A DNA stretch of 64,000 bases from Balanoglossus misakiensis. Taxonomy: Eukaryota; Hemichordata. Positions 49,565 through 61,600 of this stretch are shown piece by piece. The notes beneath the pieces were generated by a model. That model did no database searches, was not told the origin of the DNA, and saw only the letters and a list, made by a program, of their open reading frames with translations. The translations under genes and the position numbers were made by a program. The stretch is from positions 2,976,001-3,040,000 of the forward strand of contig CM082591.2 of the NCBI GenBank assembly GCA_040954595.2, read 5' to 3'. Within the stretch, counting starts at the first letter, position 1, and each line of letters begins with the position of its first letter.

Positions 49565-52360
49565 TCACATGGCAGACAGCAATTTGCCAAATTCGGTGAT
49601 ACTGCTGATGTAGTTGTGTGGCACCAGTTTCTGTCGCTCTGCCGAGCCACTCTTCAGATGCTCCTTGGCTTCCTGGAGAGTGGAGACACCAGTCTCCACT
49701 AGCAATGTCTTGACGCCACAGTTGTGACCAAAGGCAATATCGGCACTAAGCAAGTCACCGATTATAATAGATCTCTTTGGGTCAACATCTGGAAAACTAG
49801 AATTAGATACAATGTTAATGGACTGGGGTTTCTTCTTTTAGGCCAATCAAGGAAAATCTCTTGGAAGAGAGGAGTTTTTGAGTCAGAACTTGGATAAAAT
49901 TGGCCATTCATGAGAATGTTTCTATGATACGGAGGATGACAACATTGTAGCATATATGGCAACTAGCAGTTTCAACTTACATGCGTTTGACGGTATCGAA
50001 CATGAGCCTCCCTGGCTTGCCCATAATGGTAGGTTCTCTGCTCACAAGTTCTTGTAAAGCACGTACAAAGCAGCCAGTAGCTAACAAATAACATGAAAAC
50101 ATATTGCGTCAGATGGCACAGTACCCTCCCCTAATATGCCTATGTTAGTTTCTTCATAGTATCAAGTGAAATGTGTATATTCTATGGGTTGTAAGTCTGT
50201 ATGATATTCTGTTGCCTGTATTTTGTATCCTGGATTTTCTGCCTTACCTGGAATGATTCTGTCGTTTCCCCTGAGCGGGAATGTTGTGTCGTAGCTGTTG
50301 ACCAGATAGTGACAGTTTGGATTCCTAAGGTAGTTGGCTGCCTTCATCAGCTTCATGAAGTTGAAATAAGGGTCAAAACCAACAATCACTACTTCAACCT
50401 GGTCAAAAAATGAAACCATGTGGTCAAATGTGTATGGTGTAGAAATTTCAGTTCCATAGCAATCAAGGTGCTGTGACAGAAAGAACTATATTATACTGTA
50501 TCAACATATACCTGTCAGTCATTCTGTTAAACACAGATGACTGCAGGATCCTCAAATTAAGGCTTATATGGCAGAGTATGCTGAATGGAGATAAACATTT
50601 AAGCACATCCTGTACACATAAGCATGATTGACATGCACGTAATGGGCAGCATGTCTGCTGCTTTGGAATTCACACAAATTCAGTTAGGTAGATATGTACT
50701 CAGTATATCCATGGATGATGTATGTCTAATAGTTCAAACACACAGCAATTAGGCGTCGTAACCAACTATCAGACAGTGCCCAAAGTGTGCCAACAGAGAG
50801 CACTATGCAATTCAGTTAATTCACCTCCCATGTCATAGCGTCCTATACTTACGTCATTTCCATAGTCAATTTCCTGCCAATCTTTTAATCCGCCTTTCAA
50901 TGGATCATCCTGGCAAAACAAACAAATACCAGTGTAGCAGATCAACTCAATATTGCATAGAGATTATGGTATGAAATCTAAACTTGCCTCCATAATGTAA
51001 ATACTCACCCCTGCACCAAAGTATGGAATTCCATAATTTTCCATCTCTGCTGCGTATCCTTGGCTACCGACTAAGTACACTCGACCTTTGATCTTCAGCT
51101 GTTCTTTAATATATTGGCAACAGACTGTAGTGCAGCCTACAATTTCATCCTAACAGATTAAAAAAGAAGGTTGTTATCCTCTGTGTGTACACATGTAAAG
51201 TATACTTAACATATTAAAACTAGTGCAATTTTGCTTATAACTAACGTAAGCCATCCACTTACCAACTCAGCTTGAAATCCAAGTCGGTGTAACTTTTCTT
51301 GGTAAAGTTTTCTTGACTTTAAACTGTTGTTAGAGATGTAAATCACTCTCTTGCCCTAGAAGAAAACAATCACTTAGAGTTGGTCAGTCCTATCTCTCAT
51401 TGGTCAAAAATGTCATGTGACATTGAAGCTACCATACCTCCAACTTTCCCAACTTAGGGGAGCATCATATCTCCAACATTCCCAACTTAGGGGAGCCATT
51501 TTGTTTGTTGTATTGTAAATTATTCCCTCACCATTGACCTCAGTTTCTGCAATGTTTCACTGGACCCCTCTATGAGGTTATCTTCTCCACTCCATAGTAC
51601 ACCTGTCAAGTCAAGAAAATGATACACAGACGCTTGGAAAGGTCAGATTTTGCACGTGCAGCGGTGTGCATTGATCACCTCGTACCACACCTGACCCCGT
51701 ACCTAACACGCCATACCACATAATTCTCGGTGGAATTATCAGCAGTTTTTTTTGCTGCCAACGAAACGAAAGTGAAAGAAAACTCGTACGCGTCGTTTTC
51801 TTTTCTGCTGGAAAAACTTTTTTCACACTTCCTCTTTCTTTGACTTCGATGGCATTTATTAAAAGGTGGCGTGATATGGCCAATAGCGGTCAGTTTGGAA
51901 TTTGACACGCCATGTCCTCTGTGAGTTGTGACCCATTTAGTGCGGAAAACAAAGTAACTTCTTCGACTGGCTTTGGGAAAGGGGGCGCTTGAAGTTGACG
52001 TCACCGTCAAGGTGATGGATGTACAGAGCTGCACAGAGGCCCGTTGCTGGCGCCCTTGAACCAACGCTGTAAAGCCGTCCTCTCATATCACAGTCCATTG
52101 GTTACACGTCAATTGGGAGGTCAACCTGTCGAGTATATAAGGAAGCAATATCGGCCAGCAGAGCACGGCCAACTCAGCACAGGCTGCAACTACATGTAGT
52201 TGTACTTATCCTATAAACATGTCCAGCTACATTTTTGTCACTGGTGTTTATTACACAGTGAAGCGAAAACCTACTTACCATCGCAGTCTGTTAAAACTGT
52301 ATCGAACGACGAAACATAATCGGCGATGTTTTCGCGTGTTATCTCTTCGCAGGCAGCCAT
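49565..52360 (-). CDS. HAD phosphatase, PGP/PDXP family (copy B), 308 aa
   Basis: Exons: 52360-52279, 51602-51532, 51355-51263, 51149-51009, 50909-50853, 50398-50248, 50080-49981, 49796-49565. Exon number, phases and sizes mirror copy A (82/82, 71/68, 93/93, 141/141, 57/60, 151/148, 100/100, 232/226), so the two arose by tandem duplication after the introns were in place. Motif I is DCDGVLW (D25, D27), motif II YISNNSLKSR, and the cap VGFDPYFNFMKL is closer to PGP than copy A. Motif III lies in IMGKPGRLMF. Motif IV reads GDLLSADI where copy A has GDRMTTDI: the acidic residues stay, but Arg and Thr are lost. Catalysis is probably kept; substrate choice may differ. Confidence 0.9.
52084..52180 (+). 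promoter_or_regulatory. Candidate plus-strand TATA promoter inside intron 1 of phosphatase B
   Basis: ATTGG boxes (52096, 52111), then GTATATAAGG at 52133-52142, then CTCAGCA about 30 bp on, form a canonical core promoter on the plus strand. An ATG at 52219 opens MSSYIFVTGVYYTV and runs antisense across exon 1 of phosphatase B. No plus-strand exon chain follows. It may drive an antisense RNA or be fortuitous. Confidence 0.3.
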
Positions 52361-53422
52361 GATGGAGAGCGCCATTAACGCCCGTAATGTTTCTATAGTT
52401 TTGTTTTTATACTTTCAAACCAGCCAGCCTCTGTTGGTTGGGCTCCCGAAAACATTCAACCTACAATTATTGCGCCTGCGCCGTATACAATCTCACATGA
52501 CTCCGAGGTCACCATTTTTCTAATCCTGAGGTCGCCATGCGCGTCACCTGGGATGACGAATCACTCTCATGCATAATGGTGTGAATACGATTACTTTATT
52601 CAACGTTATTACTTGGGTGGGTGGAGGGACTCAATGATGCTGTTTTGTATTAAAATATTCAGGTCACTGGGGGCGTACATTACTCTTTGAAAACGCCAAT
52701 CTCACGAAAAATTAAAGGTGTAAACCTCTGTGTCACGTGCCACAAAATGTGAGGCATTTTAACTCCCAGAAAATTTGCATTCAGATAAAGCTGTCTTTAC
52801 AGATCAAACACCCATGTGAAAACTGAAGTAAAATGTTATTGTTTTTGTGAGTAGTGTGAGAGGACATCTTGTATTACCCGCATATTACATATGTAAAACT
52901 ATGTAGCCGTCTTTTTTCCTGCTAAATATTAGTTGCCATAGGTAAGCCTAATATGCAAATCAAACAACTTAATCTTGAAAACCATTGCTGTAATGTTTCG
53001 TTACATGTAAAAAAAGAAATACACCCCAAAGAACCAGCAAACAAGATACGTCACGAACAAGTTCCTGTCATCAATTGATCTGGAAGAATTCAAATTTCCG
53101 TAACCATGGAAACCTTGTTATCAAATGACACAGTCAATACAATGTGATTCACATTAATGGTAAAAATTCCATGACTAAGTAGTACCAGGGTTTGCTGTCC
53201 GTTTATTTCCGTCGTCAAATGTCGTGACCCATTTAATTTAAATCAGAAATCAAATTCTACCTGGTTAATGTAATAAGCTGAAAGCGTCGCTTTCTGCCAA
53301 ACACCTAACTTAAAGTTAATTTCGCGATTTTGATGTTGGTAAGTTATAATACTCTGTGAAAAGTGAGATCAAGCGGTTATCCTATAGTCTTGTCCCATTT
53401 TATAGTTTCTGTCCTGTTAGTG
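52361..53422. other. Intergenic between phosphatase B and the sulfotransferase cluster
   Basis: It contains the 5' flank of phosphatase B at its left edge and the 3' flank of the first sulfotransferase. No other gene was seen. Confidence 0.6.
53202..53207 (-). terminator. Polyadenylation signal, sulfotransferase 1
   Basis: Minus-strand AATAAA about 220 bp past the stop at 53423. Confidence 0.5.
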
Positions 53423-54472
53423 TCAAGTTAACCCAAACTGTTTTTTAATATATTCCATCCTCTTTCGGACAAAATAGTAGAATTCATACTCCAGGGCCAG
53501 TCGGTCTCTCATAATGGTTTTTGCCACTTCCGACGGTTCCTTCCGCGAGACAGATTTGAACGATTGGACGTCGCCCTTTTCCAAGACCGACTTGTACGCG
53601 TCCATCGCCCCGGCGAAGAACTGCGGGATGATGTTCTCGAAGACCAGGAGCGTGTTGTTGAAATCTTCCAAGACGCCGACGAAGACGTAATCGCGGACGA
53701 CGTGCAGCATGGCAAGCTCCAGGGATTCACGGGAGGGGACTCGGCAGATCTCTTCCTGGCCGCAGAAATACGGGATGATGCGGAAGGTGTTGTTGGTGCT
53801 GCACTCTTCTCGCTCTTTAACCACGCACTCGTCGAACGTCTGGTTGACGTCCTTCGCGTTCATGGCCGCCCGCTGCGTGATCCCGTCGCCGAAGCGCGTG
53901 TAGTAGTAGAACGACACCGTTCTGTCCAGCGGGTCCCGGATCAGATTGATGCCCATCGGCTGATCGGAGCCGAATTTGGCAAAATCGACATAATCAACGT
54001 GACGGTTGTAGATGTAGGGAGGCTGCAGGACGTCCACCTCGGCTACGAATTCGGCCTGTTCCTGATCGTTGAGTCGCTTCTGGGTGAAAACGTCACTCTT
54101 TATGTGGGGGAAGTGGTTCTTCCTCGATATAATATCAATAGTGTGCACCATGCTTCTACTGCCGCATTTTCCCACTCGGTTAAATATCAACTTAGTGATG
54201 TTACGTGTGTAGTTCAAGTTGAACGGCAGCCCGGTGTCCGGGCGAATTTCGTTGCCGTCGCCGACATTGTTAACATCGGGCATGAAGTTGCTCGATCGAG
54301 GGTCCACGGCTACATCAGCGAACCGTGAATTCGCGCTGAGATTGGTTGTGTAGAGATAAAAACAGAAAGCGGCTAGTGTTGCCACTGTCAGCATAAATTT
54401 GCTGGGAGAGATGAACAGACGTCGACACCTCATACTGGCTGAACTCATGAGTCTCTCGCTCTCATTTACCAT
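53423..54472 (-). CDS. Uronyl 2-sulfotransferase-like protein 1, 349 aa
   Basis: A single uninterrupted coding exon. The family moves sulfate from PAPS to the 2-OH of uronic acid in dermatan/chondroitin or heparan chains in the Golgi. The layout is type II: a short cytoplasmic end, an anchor at ~26-43, a stem, then the catalytic domain. The 5'-phosphosulfate loop is FNRVGKCGSRS (97-107), the version seen in UST; HS2ST has NRVPKTGST there. The candidate catalytic His158 lies in YNRHVDYVDF and the 3'-phosphate site in INLIRDPLDRTVSFYY (175-190). IIPYFCGQ and paired Cys follow. The end YIKKQFGL matches the UST tail. A CTTTTACAG acceptor at ~54513 just upstream of the ATG suggests a 5' UTR intron. 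It is the first of three tandem paralogues. Confidence 0.9.
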   Translation of the reverse strand: MVNESERLMSSASMRCRRLFISPSKFMLTVATLAAFCFYLYTTNLSANSRFADVAVDPRSSNFMPDVNNVGDGNEIRPDTGLPFNLNYTRNITKLIFNRVGKCGSRSMVHTIDIISRKNHFPHIKSDVFTQKRLNDQEQAEFVAEVDVLQPPYIYNRHVDYVDFAKFGSDQPMGINLIRDPLDRTVSFYYYTRFGDGITQRAAMNAKDVNQTFDECVVKEREECSTNNTFRIIPYFCGQEEICRVPSRESLELAMLHVVRDYVFVGVLEDFNNTLLVFENIIPQFFAGAMDAYKSVLEKGDVQSFKSVSRKEPSEVAKTIMRDRLALEYEFYYFVRKRMEYIKKQFGLT

Positions 54473-54512
54473 AATTCATATCAGAGAGATCTTCGTGGAC
54501 TGTACACAGTCC

Positions 54513-57347
54513 CTGTAAAAGAAAGTAGAAAACAAAATGGCGTCAGGTGTATTGCTTGACAACGAAAAGAAAGTAATTCGCCAATTCCAACACAGCATCC
54601 AAGATGGCCGCTGTACGACCGACACTTCCGTTTTAACAGAAACCAGAAAACCAATATGGCTGCCCCCATACCATGAAGGAATTCTGGGATGCATACACAT
54701 GCAGACCCATAACTGTACTGATCCAGGACAAGCGAATATTAGCACAAATTGGACCTGAGAATGTAGATTTTTAAGGAAGAATCTCAATTGATCGCATCGG
54801 CATTTGAATGATTCCCAAATAATCTTACTCGATTATAAAATTTAAAAAAAAGGCTCAGTTTCAATATTAACTGGCAGAACTAAAGTAGCGGTGCAGTGAG
54901 CAACTATAGGATATGATTATATTAAATGGCCATGTAGTCGTACATTAGGATTAACGTTAAAATCAACGTCATCATTATATAGTACTATTTTACAATTTAT
55001 ATTTAGTGAGTACTTGTATTTTTCTCAGGTATCTGTTGTGAATATATAGAAATGCGAATCTCAAATATAAACCACCTGACTAAGAGTCATTCTGGTACTT
55101 GAACAATTTGTAGGAAACAAAATCCGTTCAAATGTGCGAGGTGCTGTTTTCACTGATCTCTGTAATCACGTGATAATGTCTAGGTCACTGAAACAAGTAC
55201 AAACTATTGGCATATTAAATTTAAGTCATTAGACTGTAAACGTTTGAGGTTCTGTGAAAAAATGTCATATTGTAAGGTGGAAACAGTATTCGAATTGGTT
55301 GACATTAATTTGAATCTATTTTACATGTGCGTAGTCATTGACGCAGTGGAAATAATGTCCAGCACATTTCCAAGTAGATCGTGATATAAATTATTATAAA
55401 ATACCAAAATGAATTGAACTGGAGGAAACTGCACCCTCTCATGTACGTGGAAATGAAATAGTCTTACCACAAAGCGCGTTCCTATTGAGAAAAATCCGAT
55501 CTCTCTTTTCAAATTGTTGGCAGAAGATCCAAAATGGCGCCCACACAAACGTTTGGTTATAGTGGTTGCTGATGTGTCATCTTTGTCATGATTTTTTTGT
55601 GTGTGCATCCGTTCTCATTTCAGATTCACATCTATCAAAGTAGATAAGTACAGTCCGTCGTCGAATGCGTGTTGTCACAGCTGTGTGCCGAATTAAACCG
55701 CAGCTCTCGGGGTCAGAGGTTGCAACGATATTTATATAATGAAAAAGTATTTGTCGTGTCACAGAGTGTGGACGACAGTTTGTGACATAGCAAAAAACGA
55801 TATGCGCATGCCCAACCACCCCTCCCAGCTGACTTAGGGTTTGAACCTTTCCTGGAAGAAGAAATATTTCCAACGCCATACGTTTAAAACGTTGATATAA
55901 TCGTCCTAAGGCTTTTTCAATAAATGCAGTTAATATCTAGGAAAAACCTTCATTCAAGAGCGGCTGGTAATGCACAGAATATTATTTTTACATTTTTGAT
56001 AAATTCTTTATATAAACTATTTTCATATGTTTCTTCTTTAGCAAAATTAGTATGCAAATCATCTTAAATTAGTATTCGGTTATCCTCTCATTGTCTTGGT
56101 CCGACCGACAATTGGAGAATTTGAAAACTGATTTGCATATTTGCATCATCAAAATGGATAGGCTTTTGGAAAATTGTCCAGACGTAATTGGTCTCATATT
56201 ACTTGTTAATAGGGTGACGTAGCGATATGTTTTAGGGGTGACAACAGCAATCAAGTTCACTATATTTCACTCTTACCTGTGTGGCGGTAAATGTAATTCG
56301 CCATTTTCATCTTGAAAGGAATTTTCACAGCAGACGTGTCCGACGAACGTTCTAACAGTAAAGGGGCAGCACAAAGCCAGAGAAATAAAACATGCTCTGC
56401 ATAAATTCAAAAGACATCAGCCGACGCTTATCGGCTCGAGTAGGATTCTTTATTCGCTTTGAGGGGGACAAATTCCGTAAAAAATCAACATTTGAACGAT
56501 TGCTTAGCCAATTTACCCTCATCGAGGAATGGTATCGTCCAGACATGAAATCCAAATCTTTGTGCGCTGAGTGTTCACAAATCCGACGTCAGCTGGCGGT
56601 GGTCCACGTATGCAACTATAATTAACTCCATATCGCGCCCAAACTTATGTCGAGAACATAAATTAATAAAAAAATTCTATATTTTTGCATCGAATAAATT
56701 ATCGCAAGAGCTAAAATAACAAAACAAGAGCATACGAGGTCTGAAACAAGTCCAGAAAACATTCTTCGTTTTATAACCTTCGAAATGAACATTTGCCTAT
56801 ACATGTGATATAACCCGGATGTTATGACGTCAAAAGTGATTTATCCAATCCGATTAGTGTCGCAGATGTGTGACGTCACTGGCATTGATACAAAACAATT
56901 GACAGACATTAATGTCACCGAATAAACCGCCTTTGATGCAAGTAAGCTTATACTCAGTTTGTCAAACTGGATATCAGCATTGGATTCTCAGTCACGATCT
57001 GAAACATGAATTTGTGTATTGGGTTTCATGTGACTTCAGCACTTTTTGGATATATAAATGTATGTTGACATACAAGTACAATTTGCAATGTAATCCAACA
57101 TGGCCGGTTGTCAGCCATTTTGTTTTCGCATTTGTCTGAGATATACCACACATATCCACAAGACCACGGTACCTTCAAAAGAACAACAAACTCGAATATA
57201 TATAGAAACAATAGTGCTCTCTTTATTTATTCACTCAATTATTTTTACATTTAACCATACAGCAATTACGAAAGAAAGCTTCCATTACACAGAAACATAA
57301 CACGTTGTAGAGATTATACCGCATATCGTTTCTCCAGCTACCCGTAC

Positions 57348-57383
<36 letters not shown>

Positions 57384-57386
57384 CAT

Positions 57387-57420
<34 letters not shown>

Positions 57421-57562
57421 CTGATTTCCCCTTTAAAACAATGCAGTGCATTTGGCAATACATTATTGTAGTAGTACATTATCTTTGTAACTGTAAAATT
57501 TCCTCTTTGGTTACATGTGTAAGATTACTATTAGTGTTATAAGTCCCTGGGGTATTTGTAGA
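54513..57562. other. Intergenic between sulfotransferases 1 and 2
   Basis: The right side holds the 3' flank of copy 2, with AATAAA on the minus strand at 57222-57227 and a microsatellite at 57351-57420. A 5' UTR exon for copy 1 is expected here but was not pinned down. No other coding region is supported. Confidence 0.55.
57351..57420 (+). repeat. ACAT/AC microsatellite
   Basis: About 14 ACAT units, with one TATAT interruption, run straight into (AC)8-9, 140 bp past the stop of sulfotransferase 2. Confidence 0.95.
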
Positions 57563-58609
57563 CTACAACTGAAGCCATTGTGACGGCATGAGTCCAAACT
57601 GTCTTTTCATGGTGTTCAATCGTTTCTTAATGAAGTTGTAAAGTACATAGTCCGCGGCTAGTCTCTCTCGCATGATTTCTTTCGCCATCTCAGATGGTTC
57701 TTCTTTATACGCCGACCTGAATGACCGCACGTGACCCCTGTCTTGGGTCAACTTGTAGGCGTCGCTTGCCCCACTAAAGAACTGTGGCATTATATATTCC
57801 AAGAGATAAAGAGACGAATCGAAATCCTCTAATGTCCCTACGAAGACATAGTTTTCGATGATGTTTTTTATCGCTGTCTCCAGGGCCCATCTGCTCGGAG
57901 TCCTGCACTCCTCGTCCTGCCCACAGAAGTAAGGCACCATCCGATTGGTCGCCTCGGGGCTGCACTCCTTCATGCCGCTCACCACGCACTCTTCGAAGGT
58001 GTCGTTGGACGAGCCCGGCGCAAGGTCTGTTCTGTCGAGCATGTCGCCGTAGCGCTTGTAGTAGTAGAATGATATCACGCGTTCCAGTGGGTCGCGGACG
58101 AGGTTGATGAACATGGGTTGCTTGTGATGAAAGCGAGTGAAATCCACGAAATGCACGTGTCGGTTATAGATGTACGGGAGGGGCTGCGCTTCTATCTCCT
58201 CGATAAAACGCACCTGCTCCTCTTCGGTGAGATGTTTATTGTCGAAGTCTGCGCTTTTTATGTGGTTAAAGTTATTCCAGCGAGCTAGGATATCAGTGAC
58301 GTACTGCAAACTCCGACTGCCGCATTTCCCAACACGGTTGTAGATTAATCTCGTGATGTTGTAGGTTTGGTTGAGATTGACCGGCAATCCGGTGTCGTAC
58401 CGGAGGCTTGAGCCGGACCGCCGGTGGCGCATCTCGTCCGCCGTCGCTCCTGCCTCCTCGTTCCTGTTGAAACTGCCGGCGCTGAGGTTCCACGTGTTCC
58501 CCATGTACTGTGACTCTTTGCTGGCGAGTAACACCAGTCCCGCGGCCGCCGCCAGGGTCAGGCAAGCGACCCACTTTCTGGGCGAGGAAAACATCCTGGC
58601 CAGACCCAT
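57563..58609 (-). CDS. Uronyl 2-sulfotransferase-like protein 2, 348 aa
   Basis: A single coding exon in the same orientation and plan as its neighbours. The anchor is an Ala/Leu-rich helix at ~14-30. The PAPS loop is YNRVGKCGSRS (90-100), the candidate catalytic His151 lies in YNRHVHFVDF, and the 3'-phosphate motif is INLVRDPLERVISFYYY (168-184). VPYFCGQDEECRTPS supplies the Cys-rich stretch, and the tail is MKRQFGLMPSQW. HVHF is closer to human UST than the HVDY or HLNF of the other copies. A CTCAG acceptor at ~58632, 22 bp upstream of the ATG, again hints at a 5' UTR intron. AATAAA lies ~340 bp after the stop (57222-57227). Confidence 0.9.
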   Translation of the reverse strand: MGLARMFSSPRKWVACLTLAAAAGLVLLASKESQYMGNTWNLSAGSFNRNEEAGATADEMRHRRSGSSLRYDTGLPVNLNQTYNITRLIYNRVGKCGSRSLQYVTDILARWNNFNHIKSADFDNKHLTEEEQVRFIEEIEAQPLPYIYNRHVHFVDFTRFHHKQPMFINLVRDPLERVISFYYYKRYGDMLDRTDLAPGSSNDTFEECVVSGMKECSPEATNRMVPYFCGQDEECRTPSRWALETAIKNIIENYVFVGTLEDFDSSLYLLEYIMPQFFSGASDAYKLTQDRGHVRSFRSAYKEEPSEMAKEIMRERLAADYVLYNFIKKRLNTMKRQFGLMPSQWLQL

Positions 58610-58631
58610 CTTGATCTAATCCCAGCAGTTC

Positions 58632-61600
58632 CTGAGGACAGAGATGAAAAAAACATAAACAACAGGAACCTTTCACGGTATTCTGAATTCAAGACAATAG
58701 TCAGACCTCTGACACAAATGTCATGCCGTTATAACCCCCAAAAGTTTCACCCAAGAACTCATTTACATAATCATGGACTTAGCGCGTGTTCTGGAGTCAA
58801 GTGTTACACATCACCATGTGCGTTTTATGTTACTTTAATAATGACCAATATCCCACATAGCTTTATTTATTTCAATGCCCGGATGCAACAGCTTGTCGTC
58901 AGCTGTAGACAAAGTGTAATCTGCTTATTTCTGTGTGGTTTTCGCAAATGCGAATGAATGACTGTTTCATTCAGCGGCAACAATGTAGTGTCTTATGCAA
59001 AGCAAACATCTAACGCTTTACGTACGCAGGTCCATTTTTCATGACCAACATCAAGAACGCGTATAATAGAAATGACAAGAACATAAATATAGCGTTGAAA
59101 ATGTACTCCAGTATCATGCCAGCTGATCCCTTAAATCTTTGCTTTCGTCATTATTGCGTCAGCTGTTAGAATAACTAAGTGTTAAAACATTAAAGAAACG
59201 TATTTATGCGTTAACTGTTATTTTACCAATAATGTTTCACATTGGGTTCCGGATGGGTTGTTTACCTAGACATTGAAAAACAATATTTGCCATCGAAAAA
59301 AATGACTAGCATTCAACAATTTTACTGAACGGATCTAATGAATGGGAAGGAAAATCAGTACTCTGAATATAAGCGCTAGTCGTGTCATCAAATACGGATT
59401 ATGGCGGTCGTTTGTTCGCGGGCTGATGCTAAGGGCGCTCACATTTGTGTACATGTTTTGGCCGCGATAACGCACTTAATTTGTCATTCACGGACAGACG
59501 ATCCTTGTGCTGATTTTTTTTTCTTCACTTTTTTGACTAGAGGACAGAAGAATCCACTTACCAGCTATCTGTTTTGGTGTGCCTGTTTACCGTGCCACTG
59601 TACACTCGCAAATCCTTTCAATGAATCACCGAACAGCCATGTAACATAGAGCAGTCATTTGTTGCACGGTCATAGTGTATGCGCATTTTTTATGCAAATG
59701 AGATGCATTACAGCTGCGCAGATAGGCATTATATTAGATTTGTCACACTTCGCGAAGTAGCAAAAAAAATCGCGACAATTATTCATGAAATGACCACTGA
59801 TGGCGCTCTTGCGATTAGTGACGAGCTTTCCATAAACATTATAGCGCCGTCTATCAGATTCTGTCGTAAAATATGTGATTGTGATGTTGCGAAGTACGCC
59901 ATCTTCAGGCCAATTGTACACTTTGAACTGATGCCATATATGATCATATTGCTATCTGACAAATATTTGAATAGCTGGATCAGGACATAAAAGCGGTGTA
60001 GGTTTTTCTAGTAAAACATAACGCTACTGTTCAATACTTCAAAGTACAGAAAACATAGATGCCACATATACAGATTTCATTCATATGCACCAGCATTATT
60101 TAAATGGCAGTATGCAGTTTTCATAAACAACTGTTTTCACTCCTTCCAACAAACGAGGCACTTAATCTTTGCAACAGATGGTGCCGAATGTAATTTACAT
60201 TAAGCGTTGTCGACACGGTCGCTGGATTATGGTTCACGCGTCGTTCGCATGCTGGTACGTGTGATGTAATTCGATTTTGGCTGGACTCCCTGGGGTCGAC
60301 CCGAAGTACAATACGCAATAAATAGGATTGTAGTGTACATTTTAAATAGCAGTGCCATAATCTGACTGAACAGAACCTACAATACAGAACTAAAATCATT
60401 CCAAAAGCCAAACACTACTGAAATTGCCACATAACTCTATGAAAATGGAAGCGAAATTCTTGACAAGTGTAACGTTCAAAATCACATTTATCAAAGGCTA
60501 GATTGACTTGTTATTGACTGAGACAGTCGTTTGAGAGTTTGATTACTTTGCACTGTAACATTGATGTGTGTTATCACATGGGTTAGAACAATCTTGATGT
60601 TTATCTAAAAAGATCAACGTGAAACAATTTCAACATGTGCGGCTGTCTTCCGGATTTCTTTGATATTATTAAAACCATACTTTGTCCTATACAAGTATTT
60701 GAAATAATATGATAAACACGTTAGAGGTCTCTGACCTTACCAAGTGAAATCGATTGGAGAATCTGTGGGAAATCTAGATACCAAAGGTAAACACACCATG
60801 TGTTATGACATAAGTGCACTCTATACCAGAACACCAATCCCGTAACAATGATTTAAGTATGATGTTGTAACTCATGCAGATTTGTGGCGACAGACGGGAA
60901 CTGTAATGGTGAATTCAAATCCCACTTTTCAATATTTGTATTCGTATTGACTTGGGGTTATAGAACTGTTAATTCATCGCCATTCGCCAAATAATATCAA
61001 TATATTAAGCTATGTCTGAGTGGGTGCTGTTTTTCGCTATATTTCATGAAAGATTGTCATTGAAGGCGAACCACTGTGTTGCACATGCGCATGATATATT
61101 GCGTCAGCTGGCTAAAGAATACAATTAATAGATTTAAAATTGTTTTTGATTTCGCCATAAAGTCCTCCATGCATGCCTTCCTATCTGCAAAGGCCTACAT
61201 ACTGGTCTGTCTGGCTAGCTGTCTGTCTGTCTGTCTGTCTGTGGACACCTTTGTAAATTATACATGACCTACTGTAATATGGTGTTGAATGATAATATCT
61301 GTCACAAATGAGTACTGACAAAATGGCCGAGTGGCACGATAATACATATAAACAGAAAGACATTCTGATTGACTGAACGGGTGACTGACTGGCTAATCGG
61401 AAGTCGGTGCGGAATGGCCATCACAAGCATAATCTGCACCGACAAAGTGATCGACCACCAGTGCAATGTAATCGCTCGCTTGAAGCACCGTTCATCGCGT
61501 GCAAATGTGGCAACCTGTCGACTGCGACAATGCAGATGGCGCCAACACCAACCATATAAAGCCTTGACAATTGTATTTATACTCCATCATTCGATGATCT

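Noticed and set aside
51675-52064. 129-codon minus-strand open frame upstream of phosphatase B exon 2
   Set aside because: It falls inside intron 1 of phosphatase B and has no domain; phase and splicing do not connect it.
52219-52395. MSSYIFVTG at the start of a plus-strand frame, recalling the N-terminus of CTP synthase
   Set aside because: Similarity covers only a few residues, the putative donor is weak, and no following exon was found.
53564-54328. 254-codon plus-strand open frame opposite sulfotransferase 1
   Set aside because: It is the antisense shadow of a strongly supported coding exon.
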